In this document: piece by piece, positions 43,271 to 51,778 of the stretch
Layout: each line of letters begins with the position of its first letter
Position numbering within the stretch: the stretch's first letter is position 1
From: Methylocella silvestris
GTDB taxonomy: Bacteria > Pseudomonadota > Alphaproteobacteria > Rhizobiales > Beijerinckiaceae
Direction: 5' to 3'
DNA: 51,903 bases
Assembly (NCBI RefSeq): GCF_002891535.1
Contig: NZ_PDZR01000025.1
Location: 1-51,903, forward strand
Notes under the pieces: generated by a model
What the model was told of the DNA's origin: nothing
Databases searched by the model: none
What the model saw: only the letters and a program-made list of their open reading frames with translations
Position numbers and translations under genes: made by a program

Positions 43271-44097
43271 GAGACCGCCTCGATTGCCTGTATCAGATGA
43301 TCGCCATGGATGGTTCCGACTAATGAAACCGAGACGCCCGGTATCGCCGAGGCGGCGCAGATGGCGCCCTTCATCGCCAATGGGTCGCGCCGTTCGGGTG
43401 GAACGCCGCAGAAGATCTCGCGCGCAACAACCGCGACGCCCTGCCGAGCGGCCTTGGCCGCAACCGCGCGGAAGTCTCTTTCTCCAAATCCCAAAGGGAT
43501 CTGCAGGGCCCCGATCCGCGGATCGGCGAGCGCAGCCTCCGCCGCCGCAAGATCGTCGACCGAGGCGCCGATGACCCGTATCTTTCCAGCGGTTCTGGCC
43601 TGTTCGAGCACTCCGACCGCGTCGCCGTTTAGCAGAATTTCGGCGTCCGGGCTGTGCAGCATGACGACATCGATCTCAGGGCAATCCAGCCGGATCAATG
43701 CGCGATTGATCGCCATCGCAAGATAGCCCGCTTCATAGCAGGTCGGAACCGGCCTGGCTCGCGCCTGCCGCAAGACCCCCGAGGCCCTGCCGCGCAACCC
43801 TGTCGCGACCCGCCGGAACGGCGTGAGAAGACGCATTCCTAACGGGTGTCGCTTTCCGACTTTGGTCGCGATGACAACGCGAGCATGGCCGACGACGTGC
43901 CGGCCGAGAAGCCGTTCGCTTTCTCCCTGACCATAAAGATCGGAGGTGTCGAAATAGGTGACGCCTGATTCAAGCGCGAGATTGAGAAGCCGCGCCGCGA
44001 CGCCCGGTGAGGCGCCGAGGATCGATCCCAGCCGGCTGCAGCCCAGGCCGACCGTCGACACGCGTAGCTGTGAGGATCCAAACTTGTGTTGGTCCAT
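43264..44097 (-). CDS. Aldo/keto reductase
   Basis: 277 residues from ATG 44097, AGAGG 8 bases upstream; longer frames would be N-terminal extensions without motifs. YFDTSDLYGQGESERLLG gives the Asp and Tyr, IATKVGKR the Lys and VVMLHSPD the His of the catalytic tetrad. NADPH-dependent sugar aldehydes or ketones are plausible substrates. Coupled to the GMC oxidoreductase, so the pair may run an oxidation-reduction of a sugar intermediate, such as epimerisation. The family in exopolysaccharide clusters is not well characterised. Confidence 0.85.
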   Translation of the reverse strand: MDQHKFGSSQLRVSTVGLGCSRLGSILGASPGVAARLLNLALESGVTYFDTSDLYGQGESERLLGRHVVGHARVVIATKVGKRHPLGMRLLTPFRRVATGLRGRASGVLRQARARPVPTCYEAGYLAMAINRALIRLDCPEIDVVMLHSPDAEILLNGDAVGVLEQARTAGKIRVIGASVDDLAAAEAALADPRIGALQIPLGFGERDFRAVAAKAARQGVAVVAREIFCGVPPERRDPLAMKGAICAASAIPGVSVSLVGTIHGDHLIQAIEAVSC

Positions 44098-44134
44098 TCG
44101 CTCAACCTCTTTCAACAATCTTACGATCGGCTCT

Positions 44135-45343
44135 TCAAGAAGCACATTGCGCCGTGAGAATGAGCTCGCGTAGCCTGGAAATGTTCCGTTCAACTTCGAA
44201 ATCCGCCTCGACGCGAGCCCGCCCACCGGTCGACAGTCGGACGCGAAGATGTTCGTCATTAGCGAGTTTCACCAACGCTTCGCCGATCGAGGCCGAGTCG
44301 CGTTCAGGCACGATGTAGGCTCCGTCATCACCGGCAAGCTCCAATATTCCCCCATTCGGCGTGGTGAGAACGGGAATGCCAGCGGCCATCGCCTCCATGA
44401 GGAAAACAGGAATTCCCTCTTTGTCGCCATCCACCCCCGTCACGCTGGGAAGTGTCGCAACGTCATATGCGCCTGACCGCAGGGCGGACAACAGCGCTTC
44501 GTGCGAGGCGACGCCTCGAAACCTTATACGGTCGGAAATTCCCAGCAGACGCACAGAGTCTCTCAAGCGCTGCTCCAGCGGACCATCGCCGAAGAGATCA
44601 AGTTCCACATTCACCTTGCTCTTGCCCGCGGCTGCAATGCCTTCGAAAAGATAAATATGTCCCTTCTTCTCGACAAAACGCGCGCCAAGAATAATCCTTA
44701 GTGGATCGAGCTGGCCGGGACGCAACGGGGCCATGGACTTCGGGATCTCGACGCCAACATGAAGAACTGTGGGCCGACGCCCCTTATGGTCTAGCGCCGC
44801 AAAAAACTCGTCCGCGCCTGACCGATCGATAACGCGTACGAAGCGCGCATGACCTGATTTCCACGGAAGCATGTTCTTTTGGGCGATGTCGTAGCGATGT
44901 GAAGTCATGCTGTATGGCACATCCGCCAGGATGGCTCCAACCGCCGCCAATGTTGTAGGGGCGCCCGCCCAATGCACATGTACATGATTGAAATCATTGT
45001 CGCGAATGACGCGCGCCAACCACAATGCCTTTGGAAAGGCCGCCATGTTCTGCATAAGATTCTTGAACGTGCCGGAGTGTCGGAGTTCCGCTAGCAGCGA
45101 GGCGACCTTGGCCGGGCGTCTCAACGCCTCGCGCAACGCAGAAAACACAATGTGCGCAGAGCAAAGGGGCTCGTCGAATGTCTTCTTTAAAAGCTCAGAC
45201 GCCCTATCATGCGCCAGCCTGGTTCGACGCAGCTGAGCGATCCATACATCCCAACCGGCCGCGTGATGGCTGGCTATTTCGGGGAGAATGTGAGCTTCGG
45301 CCATGCCGTAGGGAAGCTCTCGCGTGACGTAAAGGATCTTCAA
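44135..45343 (-). CDS. Family 4 glycosyltransferase
   Basis: 402 residues from TTG 45343, chosen because the product then begins at KILYVTRELPYGMAE, a standard GT4 start, GGAG lies 7 bases upstream, and TTGA overlaps the preceding stop. Motifs: HVHVHWAG, GARFVEKKGHIYLFEGI (donor domain), and the E-x7-E region KEGIPVFLMEAMAAGIPVLTT. Sugar donor and acceptor unknown. Confidence 0.87.
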   Translation of the reverse strand: MKILYVTRELPYGMAEAHILPEIASHHAAGWDVWIAQLRRTRLAHDRASELLKKTFDEPLCSAHIVFSALREALRRPAKVASLLAELRHSGTFKNLMQNMAAFPKALWLARVIRDNDFNHVHVHWAGAPTTLAAVGAILADVPYSMTSHRYDIAQKNMLPWKSGHARFVRVIDRSGADEFFAALDHKGRRPTVLHVGVEIPKSMAPLRPGQLDPLRIILGARFVEKKGHIYLFEGIAAAGKSKVNVELDLFGDGPLEQRLRDSVRLLGISDRIRFRGVASHEALLSALRSGAYDVATLPSVTGVDGDKEGIPVFLMEAMAAGIPVLTTPNGGILELAGDDGAYIVPERDSASIGEALVKLANDEHLRVRLSTGGRARVEADFEVERNISRLRELILTAQCAS

Positions 45344-46545
45344 GGCGAAGCTCCGGACGTTTGCCAGCACGAGGGGCGGCCGACGGCGACCAATTTCTCG
45401 AGAATGCCACAGTAGCCCTCAAGCATGTTCGTGTCGGAATAGCGCGCCACGATCCCGGCGCGCGCCAGGGCGCCCGCGCGGCGGCGGAGATCGTTGTCCG
45501 TCAGCTGCATGAGCGCCTCGGTCAGGCCAGAATTATCATTGGCGGGATACAAAGCTCCATCGACGCCGTCGCGCACGATTTCCGAGGCGCCTCCGATATT
45601 CGACATCACCATCGGAATGCCCATCGCCATGATCTCGAGCGCGGCCACCGAAAAGGTTTCTACTGCGCTTGAGCATATGACTCCGACGTCGAGCGCCGCG
45701 AGAAATGGACGAACATCCGACTGGGCTCCGGCAAAAACGACATGATCCGCCAGCCCCATGGCGTTAACTCTGTTTTCCACCTCTGTTCGCATATCGCCGT
45801 CGCCCAGAAAAAGGAGTTTTGCCGGTATTTTGCCAGTGATCAGCGCCGCTAAGCTCTCGACGAGCTGGCTATGGTTTTTTTCTTTACGGAAACTTGCCGA
45901 CAGGCCCACCACAAAATCCCTGTCGTTGAAGCCGAGACGCCGCCTCGCGCTTTCGCGAGTTGCAAGATCAATGGAGCTAAAGCGGCGGACGTCTACACCG
46001 TTGCGGACAACCCAGGCGCGCCAGCAAAAAAGCAGACGCCTACGCCAATAATCGCGCTGTTTGCTGCTGACGAAGATCACTCCATCCATCGTCAATAGGG
46101 CCAGTCGGTATAGCCAAAAGCGTCGCGCGTCCCAGGACCCTCCCATCAAGATGGTTGTATGCAGGATCGAGGCAAAGCGACCTCTGACTCCCATAATCCG
46201 CGCAAATCCAGCGAGGATGGTCGCTGTCTGATTGACCGCTATCACAATATCGGCGTCGAACCTGCGTAGCTCAGATGCAACCTTCAGTATTCCGCGCGGA
46301 TCAAACAGGCGATGAAAATCAAGAACCGTGCATCGATCGGTAATGTCTGCAGCTATGTCCAAGGTGGAGAGGTCCCGAGCATAGACCACTATCCGAACGT
46401 CGTGACCACGCCGTATCAACAGTCCGGCGAGGTCAAGGGTATGACGCTGCGCGCCGCCAATCTTGAGGCTGTCCAGGACGAAAACGACGCGCTGAAACGG
46501 AGGCTTGCCTGCGCGTGGCGATGTGTAATCGCCTTCCTCATTCAT
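45340..46545 (-). CDS. Family 4-like glycosyltransferase, paralogue of the one at 33612
   Basis: 401 residues from ATG 46545. SLKIGGAQRHTLDLAGLL near the start, GLSASFRKEKNHSQLVESLAAL in the donor domain and VAALEIMAMGIPMVMSNIGG as E-x7-E region. It is similar along its length to the enzyme at 33612-34763, indicating duplication within the locus. It may add the same or a related sugar at another step. Coupled to the next gene by TTGA. Confidence 0.87.
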   Translation of the reverse strand: MNEEGDYTSPRAGKPPFQRVVFVLDSLKIGGAQRHTLDLAGLLIRRGHDVRIVVYARDLSTLDIAADITDRCTVLDFHRLFDPRGILKVASELRRFDADIVIAVNQTATILAGFARIMGVRGRFASILHTTILMGGSWDARRFWLYRLALLTMDGVIFVSSKQRDYWRRRLLFCWRAWVVRNGVDVRRFSSIDLATRESARRRLGFNDRDFVVGLSASFRKEKNHSQLVESLAALITGKIPAKLLFLGDGDMRTEVENRVNAMGLADHVVFAGAQSDVRPFLAALDVGVICSSAVETFSVAALEIMAMGIPMVMSNIGGASEIVRDGVDGALYPANDNSGLTEALMQLTDNDLRRRAGALARAGIVARYSDTNMLEGYCGILEKLVAVGRPSCWQTSGASP

Positions 46546-46632
46546 GACGGCGCCCTTTCTCGGCCGGTACCGGCCGAGTGCGTCTCCCGATACGGGCGCC
46601 AGGTCGCGGCGGCGCCAGAACCGGCGGCCGGG

Positions 46633-47784
46633 TCAATTTCCCGCCCGCGCGGTGCTGGCCACGGACCAGGTCTGAAAGCGTTGGCCACGCAGCGATTTCC
46701 AAACTCCGTATGTGGCGGCGAAGAGCGAAATCAGAATTTCGTTGAGCGCTGCTGCGCCGGCAAATAAGTTACACCTGCCCGCGGTGATGATCGCGGCCGC
46801 TGCCAGAATGAAGAACGCCCCGATCCACCACAAGCCCGCTAGCGCGAGAAGGGTGAGAAGCGATGCGCCCGCGGCGATGATCCACAGGCCGGACAACCAC
46901 CGCACCCATTTGTGAGAGATATATTTGTAGATGTTCAGCGCGCCCGTGCGGCGCAATCTCGGCCAAAGAAGGCGGTGGCAGTTGAACGCCCTGCAAGCAA
47001 TGCGCACTTTTCGCCGCCACTCCTCACCGCTACGCGTTACAGAACGCTCATAGGCGATGAAATCATCCGCCTGAACCACCCGATATCCGTCGCAAAGAAT
47101 TGAGAGCGACGTGAACATATCGTCGATGATGTCGACAGGCACTGGGGTGAATAGCTTGCGCCGGATGGCGAACAGCGCGCCGTCGCTGCCCATGGTCGAT
47201 CCCGTCGATGTCTCCAGAGCCTTTAGAAGCTGTTCGAAGCGCCAATAGGCGGAGCCAATACCCGCAGTTGGGCTCTCACGCGCGTTTACGTAGCGGAGAT
47301 CGCCGCAGACGCATCCGACCTGCGCATCGGAAAAGTATCGACGTACGGAGTCAATGGCTCTATCGTCGATCGTCGTGTTGGCGTCGGTGAAGACGACGAT
47401 ATCGGCGGAGGATTGCGCAAGCAGCGTGTTCATGCCCGCGCTTTTGCCAAGTCGCCGGTCCGAAATCGTGACCACCATCTTTGAGGAATATTGCGCCAAC
47501 AGGTCGGCGCTGCCGTCGGACGATCCATCGGAATAAGCGCGAATTTGAAGCCCCGGGTCCGCCTCCTTCAGCTTAAGACAGTTCTCAATTTTAGAGCCGA
47601 TGGAGTTGATTTCGTTGTAAGCGCAAAAAACGATGTCGACAGACAGCGTCTGGCATTCGTCAGCCTTGAGAATGGAGCGGGGACCACGCGTCAATCGCAA
47701 GCCATAGAGAGAAAGCGGATAAGTGACGAATGGGTGCTGCAACAGCAAGAAAGACAAAAAGAGGACGAAAGCGATAAGCCACAT
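46633..47784 (-). CDS. Membrane-associated family 2 glycosyltransferase
   Basis: 383 residues from ATG 47784, GGAG 8 bases upstream. One N-terminal membrane helix, a GT2 domain (VDIVFCAYNE, AYSDGSSDGSADLL, FTDANTTIDDRAI for the donor site, then GSDGALFAIRR) and two or three C-terminal membrane helices near 280-350. A Q-x-x-R-W motif, typical of processive synthases, is not present (RRKVRIA instead), so a single-sugar addition is likely. Second gene of the leftward series after the priming enzyme. Confidence 0.83.
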   Translation of the reverse strand: MWLIAFVLFLSFLLLQHPFVTYPLSLYGLRLTRGPRSILKADECQTLSVDIVFCAYNEINSIGSKIENCLKLKEADPGLQIRAYSDGSSDGSADLLAQYSSKMVVTISDRRLGKSAGMNTLLAQSSADIVVFTDANTTIDDRAIDSVRRYFSDAQVGCVCGDLRYVNARESPTAGIGSAYWRFEQLLKALETSTGSTMGSDGALFAIRRKLFTPVPVDIIDDMFTSLSILCDGYRVVQADDFIAYERSVTRSGEEWRRKVRIACRAFNCHRLLWPRLRRTGALNIYKYISHKWVRWLSGLWIIAAGASLLTLLALAGLWWIGAFFILAAAAIITAGRCNLFAGAAALNEILISLFAATYGVWKSLRGQRFQTWSVASTARAGN

Positions 47785-47997
47785 GGGTCGCACTCCGAGG
47801 ATTGATCACGCGATTTGCCTCGGACAGGATCGCCGCTTCACGCGACATCTACCGTCGGTCCGGCATGCTGCGCTGAATTATTCAGCCGGCTGTCAACAGT
47901 TTGCAGATCGTCCGGTTGGCCCCTGATTGTGCCGCACAAAGAGTGCCCAGGGTGTCATCTGCCCGCGCTTGAGTGGATCGGGCCGGAAAGCCCAAAC

Positions 47998-48669
47998 TCA
48001 ACAGGCGCCTTTTCGCCCAATTACCGCGCCGACTGTGTTCAAGAGAATCAGGAGGTCATTAGCGAACGTCCAGTTGCGGACGTAATGGGCGTCAAGCGCA
48101 ACCCGATGTTCGTAGGAACAATTGCTGCGGCCGCTGACCTGCCATATTCCGGTGATGCCGGGACGCGATAGAAAATACAGGGCGACGTTGTCTCCGTACC
48201 GCTCCAATTCCTCGGTCACGACGGGGCGCGGGCCGACCAGGCTCATATCTCCTCGAAGAACATTTATCAGCTGGGGCAGTTCGTCGGCGCTAAATCTTCG
48301 GAGAATCAATCTGAAGGGCGTCACCCTGGGGTCGTTTTTCAGCTTACGATCTTTTGCCCATTCCGCTCGGGCGTGCGGATCTCGATCAAGCAAGAGTTTC
48401 AGCCTAGTTTCGGAATCAACGGCCATCGTCCTGAACTTGAAACAGTTGAATTCGCGGCCATCTCGCCCAATCCGAGGATGCTTGTAGAGTAGAGGCCCCT
48501 TGTCTGTACATTTGAGTGCAATGGATAATAGGATAAAGACAGGCGCCAATACGATAACAATAAAGCCGGTTACTAATACATCAAAATAGCGTTTTATGCG
48601 GCCGCCAACTGGTAATCGTTGACATCGTGAGTCTGCAATAGGCAAAAAGGCTGTTCTTGCATGATTCAT
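47998..48669 (-). CDS. Polyprenyl-phosphate sugar phosphotransferase (ExoY/WbaP C-terminal type)
   Basis: 223 residues from ATG 48669, chosen because AAGGA lies 11 bases before it, while ATG 48678 is too close. One N-terminal membrane helix (RYFDVLVTGFIVIVLAPVFILL) then the catalytic domain: FRTM, RRFSADELPQLINVLRGDM and SLVGPRP are diagnostic. It transfers a sugar phosphate (galactose-1-P or glucose-1-P) from UDP-sugar to undecaprenyl phosphate and starts repeat-unit synthesis. It is first in the leftward locus and has a long AT-rich upstream region with a palindrome. Confidence 0.9.
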   Translation of the reverse strand: MNHARTAFLPIADSRCQRLPVGGRIKRYFDVLVTGFIVIVLAPVFILLSIALKCTDKGPLLYKHPRIGRDGREFNCFKFRTMAVDSETRLKLLLDRDPHARAEWAKDRKLKNDPRVTPFRLILRRFSADELPQLINVLRGDMSLVGPRPVVTEELERYGDNVALYFLSRPGITGIWQVSGRSNCSYEHRVALDAHYVRNWTFANDLLILLNTVGAVIGRKGAC

Positions 48670-48734
48670 GATCAACATGATCCTTAAAAGGCGCAAATGG
48701 AACAGAATTGATGAATGATGTTAAATCTCATAAG

Positions 48735-48755
48735 ACACATTAACACATAATGTGT
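48735..48755. promoter_or_regulatory. Palindrome upstream of the exopolysaccharide locus, candidate operator
   Basis: ACACATTA-ACACA-TAATGTGT, two exact 8-base arms around a 5-base spacer, 66-86 bases before the priming transferase start in an AT-rich promoter region. Size and spacing suit a dimeric regulator. The regulator is unknown; MucR/Ros-type and LysR-type proteins control similar loci in Rhizobiales. Confidence 0.5.
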
Positions 48756-48928
48756 GCATTGCAATATTTTTAGCGAGAAACTGCACCGTAAGTTTAGATC
48801 GCCGTTTCGAATCGTCTTATTTATTGTTATCTAGGGACTTGCGCCGATAGAGCGTCTTTTAACCAAGCGTATGCTTAGGCGTAAATGCAGCTAAACCCGG
48901 CAATATTTTTCGCTTCGCGACGCATCCA

Positions 48929-49159
48929 ATGAATGAGTGTAACCTCGGGCTAGACTATTGCGGCGGTTTTTGGTTTCTTCGTCACAGATCAGCTTCGCCG
49001 GATGACGCTCCTTCTTTACTTTCGCGGGACTCAATTGATGCCGTGCTGATAGTCCTCCCCCGAAGCGCAAGACGTCGCCTTGATATTGGCATTATGCGAC
49101 CGGAGAACTTCGCGGTAAGAAAGTCTTACGTCACGCTCGGAACGATGTCGCCGCCTTGA
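48929..49159 (+). pseudogene. Possible remnant of the N-terminal domain of a WcaJ/WbaP-type transferase
   Basis: A 76-codon plus-strand frame includes SRDSIDAVLIVLPRSARRRLDI, resembling the CoA-binding-like N-terminal domain of long polyprenyl-phosphate sugar transferases. The rest of such a protein (catalytic FRTM/DELPQ part) is absent on this strand. Since a short ExoY-like enzyme lies next to it in the opposite direction, this may be a decayed paralogue. Weak evidence. Confidence 0.35.
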
Positions 49160-49192
49160 CGCCCATTGCAATGCGCTAAGGACGCCTACGTC

Positions 49193-49294
49193 ATGAACTA
49201 CGATTTCCTATGGGGCTTTATCGCCGGATGGTTGTTCAGCGGCGTCATAACGGTGATTGTTTTCATTGTTTTGTCTGTAGGGTCTAAGAGGTGA
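49193..49294 (+). CDS. 33-residue single-span membrane peptide
   Basis: ATG 49193 to TGA 49294, AAGGA 10 bases upstream. The product starts MNYDFLWGFIAG and has one hydrophobic helix from residue 5 to about 29, then SKR at the cytoplasmic end. Codons and ribosome-binding site are plausible. No family known to me. It sits between the exopolysaccharide promoter and the acyltransferase-SGNH gene. Confidence 0.45.
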   Translation: MNYDFLWGFIAGWLFSGVITVIVFIVLSVGSKR

Positions 49295-49538
49295 ACGAAG
49301 CCTCTCAAGAACCAATCCTGCGACTCGGAATTCGCAATTCCCGCATGAGCTTGAATTCAGCCGGCGCGCGGCGCGCCCCCGGTGAGATACGAACTCACAC
49401 TTAGCGAGATTGCCATTTGATGAATATAGGTATGCCTGGACGCGCTGCCTGTAGCGTTGCGTTAATTATTAGACGCTCTTGATAGGAAAGTGTGATAGTG
49501 TAAATTTTGGAGACCATTCCCGAACTGGATAGCGTTGG
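49295..49538. promoter_or_regulatory. Upstream region of the OafA-like gene
   Basis: 244 bases with no gene; AT-richer near 49400-49510, consistent with a rightward promoter. No specific box assigned. Confidence 0.3.
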
Positions 49539-51545
49539 ATGAAATTTCGCAACGACGTGAATGGTCTAAGGGCAATCGCTGTTATTTCAGTCATTTTTTT
49601 CCACTACAAAGTTCCGGCTATGACTGGGGGCTTTGTCGGCGTCGACGTGTTTTTCGTCATATCCGGTTATCTGATGACAAAAATCATCTTAAGTCGGTTG
49701 GATGATGAACGGTTTTCTCTTACGGGTTTCTATGTCGATCGGGCGCGCCGGATTGTTCCGGCGCTTGCAGGCCTTGTTGCCATGTTGCTTGCAGTCGGAT
49801 ATTTCCTTGTTGCGCCAGGCGTCTATCGCCAGATTGGAATGCATTCTCTAGCAGCGCTTTCATTTGTGTCCAATATCGTATTTTACAAGGAGGCAGGCTA
49901 TTTCGATCTGGAATCGGAACAGAAATGGCTTTTGCACACCTGGTCGCTGTCGGCCGAATGGCAGTTTTACCTCATTTACCCCATTCTATTGCTGACTTTG
50001 CAGCGTTCAGGCCTGAGCAAGTGGCGGCGGCATGTTCTCCTTATTGGTTTGTTGCTGTCGCTTGCGCTTTGCATCGCGGGGACCGCCAACTTTCGTCAGG
50101 CATGTTTTTTTCTCTTGCCCGCGCGCGCCTGGGAGATGCTGGCAGGCGGTCTCGTATATGTCTATGCCAATCCTGGGCGGCGCTCCGCGCTACAGGCAAG
50201 GATAATGGAGGCAAGTGGACTTGCTCTCGTCCTTGCCTCGCTATTTATGTTCGACAGCGCAACTCCGTGGCCATCGTACTGGGCTGTGGCGCCTGTTATC
50301 GGAACCTGTCTCGTGATTGCAGCCGAGCGCCGCGACGCCATTTGGGCGTCCAATCGCGTCGTCGGCTTGATCGGACGCTGGTCCTATGCGGCGTACATCT
50401 GGCATTGGCCCATCGCTGTTGGCTTCGCTTACTTTGAATTCGGACGTTCTCCCATTGCAATGGGCGTTGTTCTTATTGGAGCGCTGGCGTTTGGCGGCGC
50501 GGGCATGCGGGCGCTTGCTGGATTCCAGCAGGGACATGCCCTTTTGGCTGACGGAAAAGTTCGTCAGCGTCTGGGTTTTGCCGCGATCACAGCGACTGCG
50601 ATTGCGGCGGGCGCTGTTTTCGCTGATCAGGGTCTTCCCTGGCGGCATCCCGAAAGCAGAGCCTTGGTTGAGCTTTATGAAAGCGCCAAGGCCGATTGGG
50701 ATTTCCCGAAGAATTGCGAGGGTCTTAGCCACACAGGGCAACTCAGACCATGTGTCGCCGGTCCAACGACAAAGGGAGGAACTCTCTTTATCGGCGATTC
50801 GCACGCGGAAATGTTGTTCCCACGCTTCGTCGCTCGCGACTTTGCGAATTACGAGTCGGGCGTGACCTTCGCCACGGCCCGCGGGTGTCCACCGGCGCCG
50901 GGGGTGAACCGCCTTGCTTCAGGATATCACTGCGATGCGTTCTTTGAAAAGGCCATGGAGTTCGCGGAAACGGGACATTTCGGAAGGGTCGTGCTCATCT
51001 CGACGTGGGCGTATTTCGTGCCCCCGGGCATTTCAGTGACTGACACGGACCGCATCTGCTTTACCGGTCCGGACGGCTGCCGGTTGGAGATCGACGCCGT
51101 GCGGTATCAGAGAAAAAGTGAAGCTGTGTTTTCGCAGCTGACGGCGCGATTGCGCGCGCTGCGAGATCGGGGAATTGATGTCATCGTGGTTCTGCCGTTT
51201 CCACGTTTGAGTTACGATCTGACGATGAATTTGGCGAAACGCGCTTTCCTCGGAAGCGGCCTGCCGCTAGCGGCTCCCATGGATAGAGTGGCCTTCGAGG
51301 CCGAGACGGGCGACATACGGACGATCCTGAAGGCGGTAGCGTTGCGGGCGGACGCACGGACGCTTGATCCGGATAGCTATCTTTGCTCGGCTACGATATG
51401 CCCCACGCTGGATCAGGCGGGGGCGCCGCTATACGTGGACTCCAATCATTTTCGAGCGTCAGCAGTCCGCGACAGCCGGTTTGGATTTGTCGACGCCCTG
51501 CTTAACAGAAACACCGAATGGGTCGACGTTGCTCCAACGAATTGA
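49539..51545 (+). CDS. OafA-type acyltransferase fused to periplasmic SGNH domain
   Basis: 668 residues from ATG 49539. The N-terminal 340 residues are the acyltransferase family 3 membrane domain: NGLRAIAVISVIFFHYK with catalytic His, GGFVGVDVFFVISGYLM and FYVDRARRIVPAL. The C-terminal half is an SGNH domain with FIGDSHAE near 419-426 (Ser nucleophile) and VDSNHF near 634 (Asp and His). The membrane part passes an acyl group to the periplasm and the SGNH part moves it to the glycan. Probably O-acetylates the exopolysaccharide or lipopolysaccharide. Transcribed opposite to the main locus. Confidence 0.9.
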   Translation: MKFRNDVNGLRAIAVISVIFFHYKVPAMTGGFVGVDVFFVISGYLMTKIILSRLDDERFSLTGFYVDRARRIVPALAGLVAMLLAVGYFLVAPGVYRQIGMHSLAALSFVSNIVFYKEAGYFDLESEQKWLLHTWSLSAEWQFYLIYPILLLTLQRSGLSKWRRHVLLIGLLLSLALCIAGTANFRQACFFLLPARAWEMLAGGLVYVYANPGRRSALQARIMEASGLALVLASLFMFDSATPWPSYWAVAPVIGTCLVIAAERRDAIWASNRVVGLIGRWSYAAYIWHWPIAVGFAYFEFGRSPIAMGVVLIGALAFGGAGMRALAGFQQGHALLADGKVRQRLGFAAITATAIAAGAVFADQGLPWRHPESRALVELYESAKADWDFPKNCEGLSHTGQLRPCVAGPTTKGGTLFIGDSHAEMLFPRFVARDFANYESGVTFATARGCPPAPGVNRLASGYHCDAFFEKAMEFAETGHFGRVVLISTWAYFVPPGISVTDTDRICFTGPDGCRLEIDAVRYQRKSEAVFSQLTARLRALRDRGIDVIVVLPFPRLSYDLTMNLAKRAFLGSGLPLAAPMDRVAFEAETGDIRTILKAVALRADARTLDPDSYLCSATICPTLDQAGAPLYVDSNHFRASAVRDSRFGFVDALLNRNTEWVDVAPTN

Positions 51546-51600
51546 CAAGGGCTGCTTATGAACTGGCCGGCCGTCTAGAGCTAATCCAATTTTATTGCTA

Positions 51601-51776
51601 GTGCATGCGCGACTCTGACGCCATGGTTGGTGCGGTTGATCGCGCGCCTCCAACTGTGGCGCGCTCGCCCATGGCGTGGGGAGCGAAGATGGTCGCTGGT
51701 TGCCCAGCGGGCCACCCCGGGAGCGAAGAAGTCGATGAGGACGGCGAGGCACAGCCATCCCGCCCGCGTCCAAACC
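51601..51776 (-). pseudogene. IS3-family transposase OrfB remnant
   Basis: On the minus strand the frame reads VWTRAGWLCLAVLIDFF then GVARWATSDHL, matching the first DDE-domain strand of IS3 OrfB, and INRTNHGVRVA corresponds to the later IHHTDRG region, with a deletion between. It ends at the IS5-type element to its right. No intact ends remain. Confidence 0.7.
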
Positions 51777-51778
51777 TA

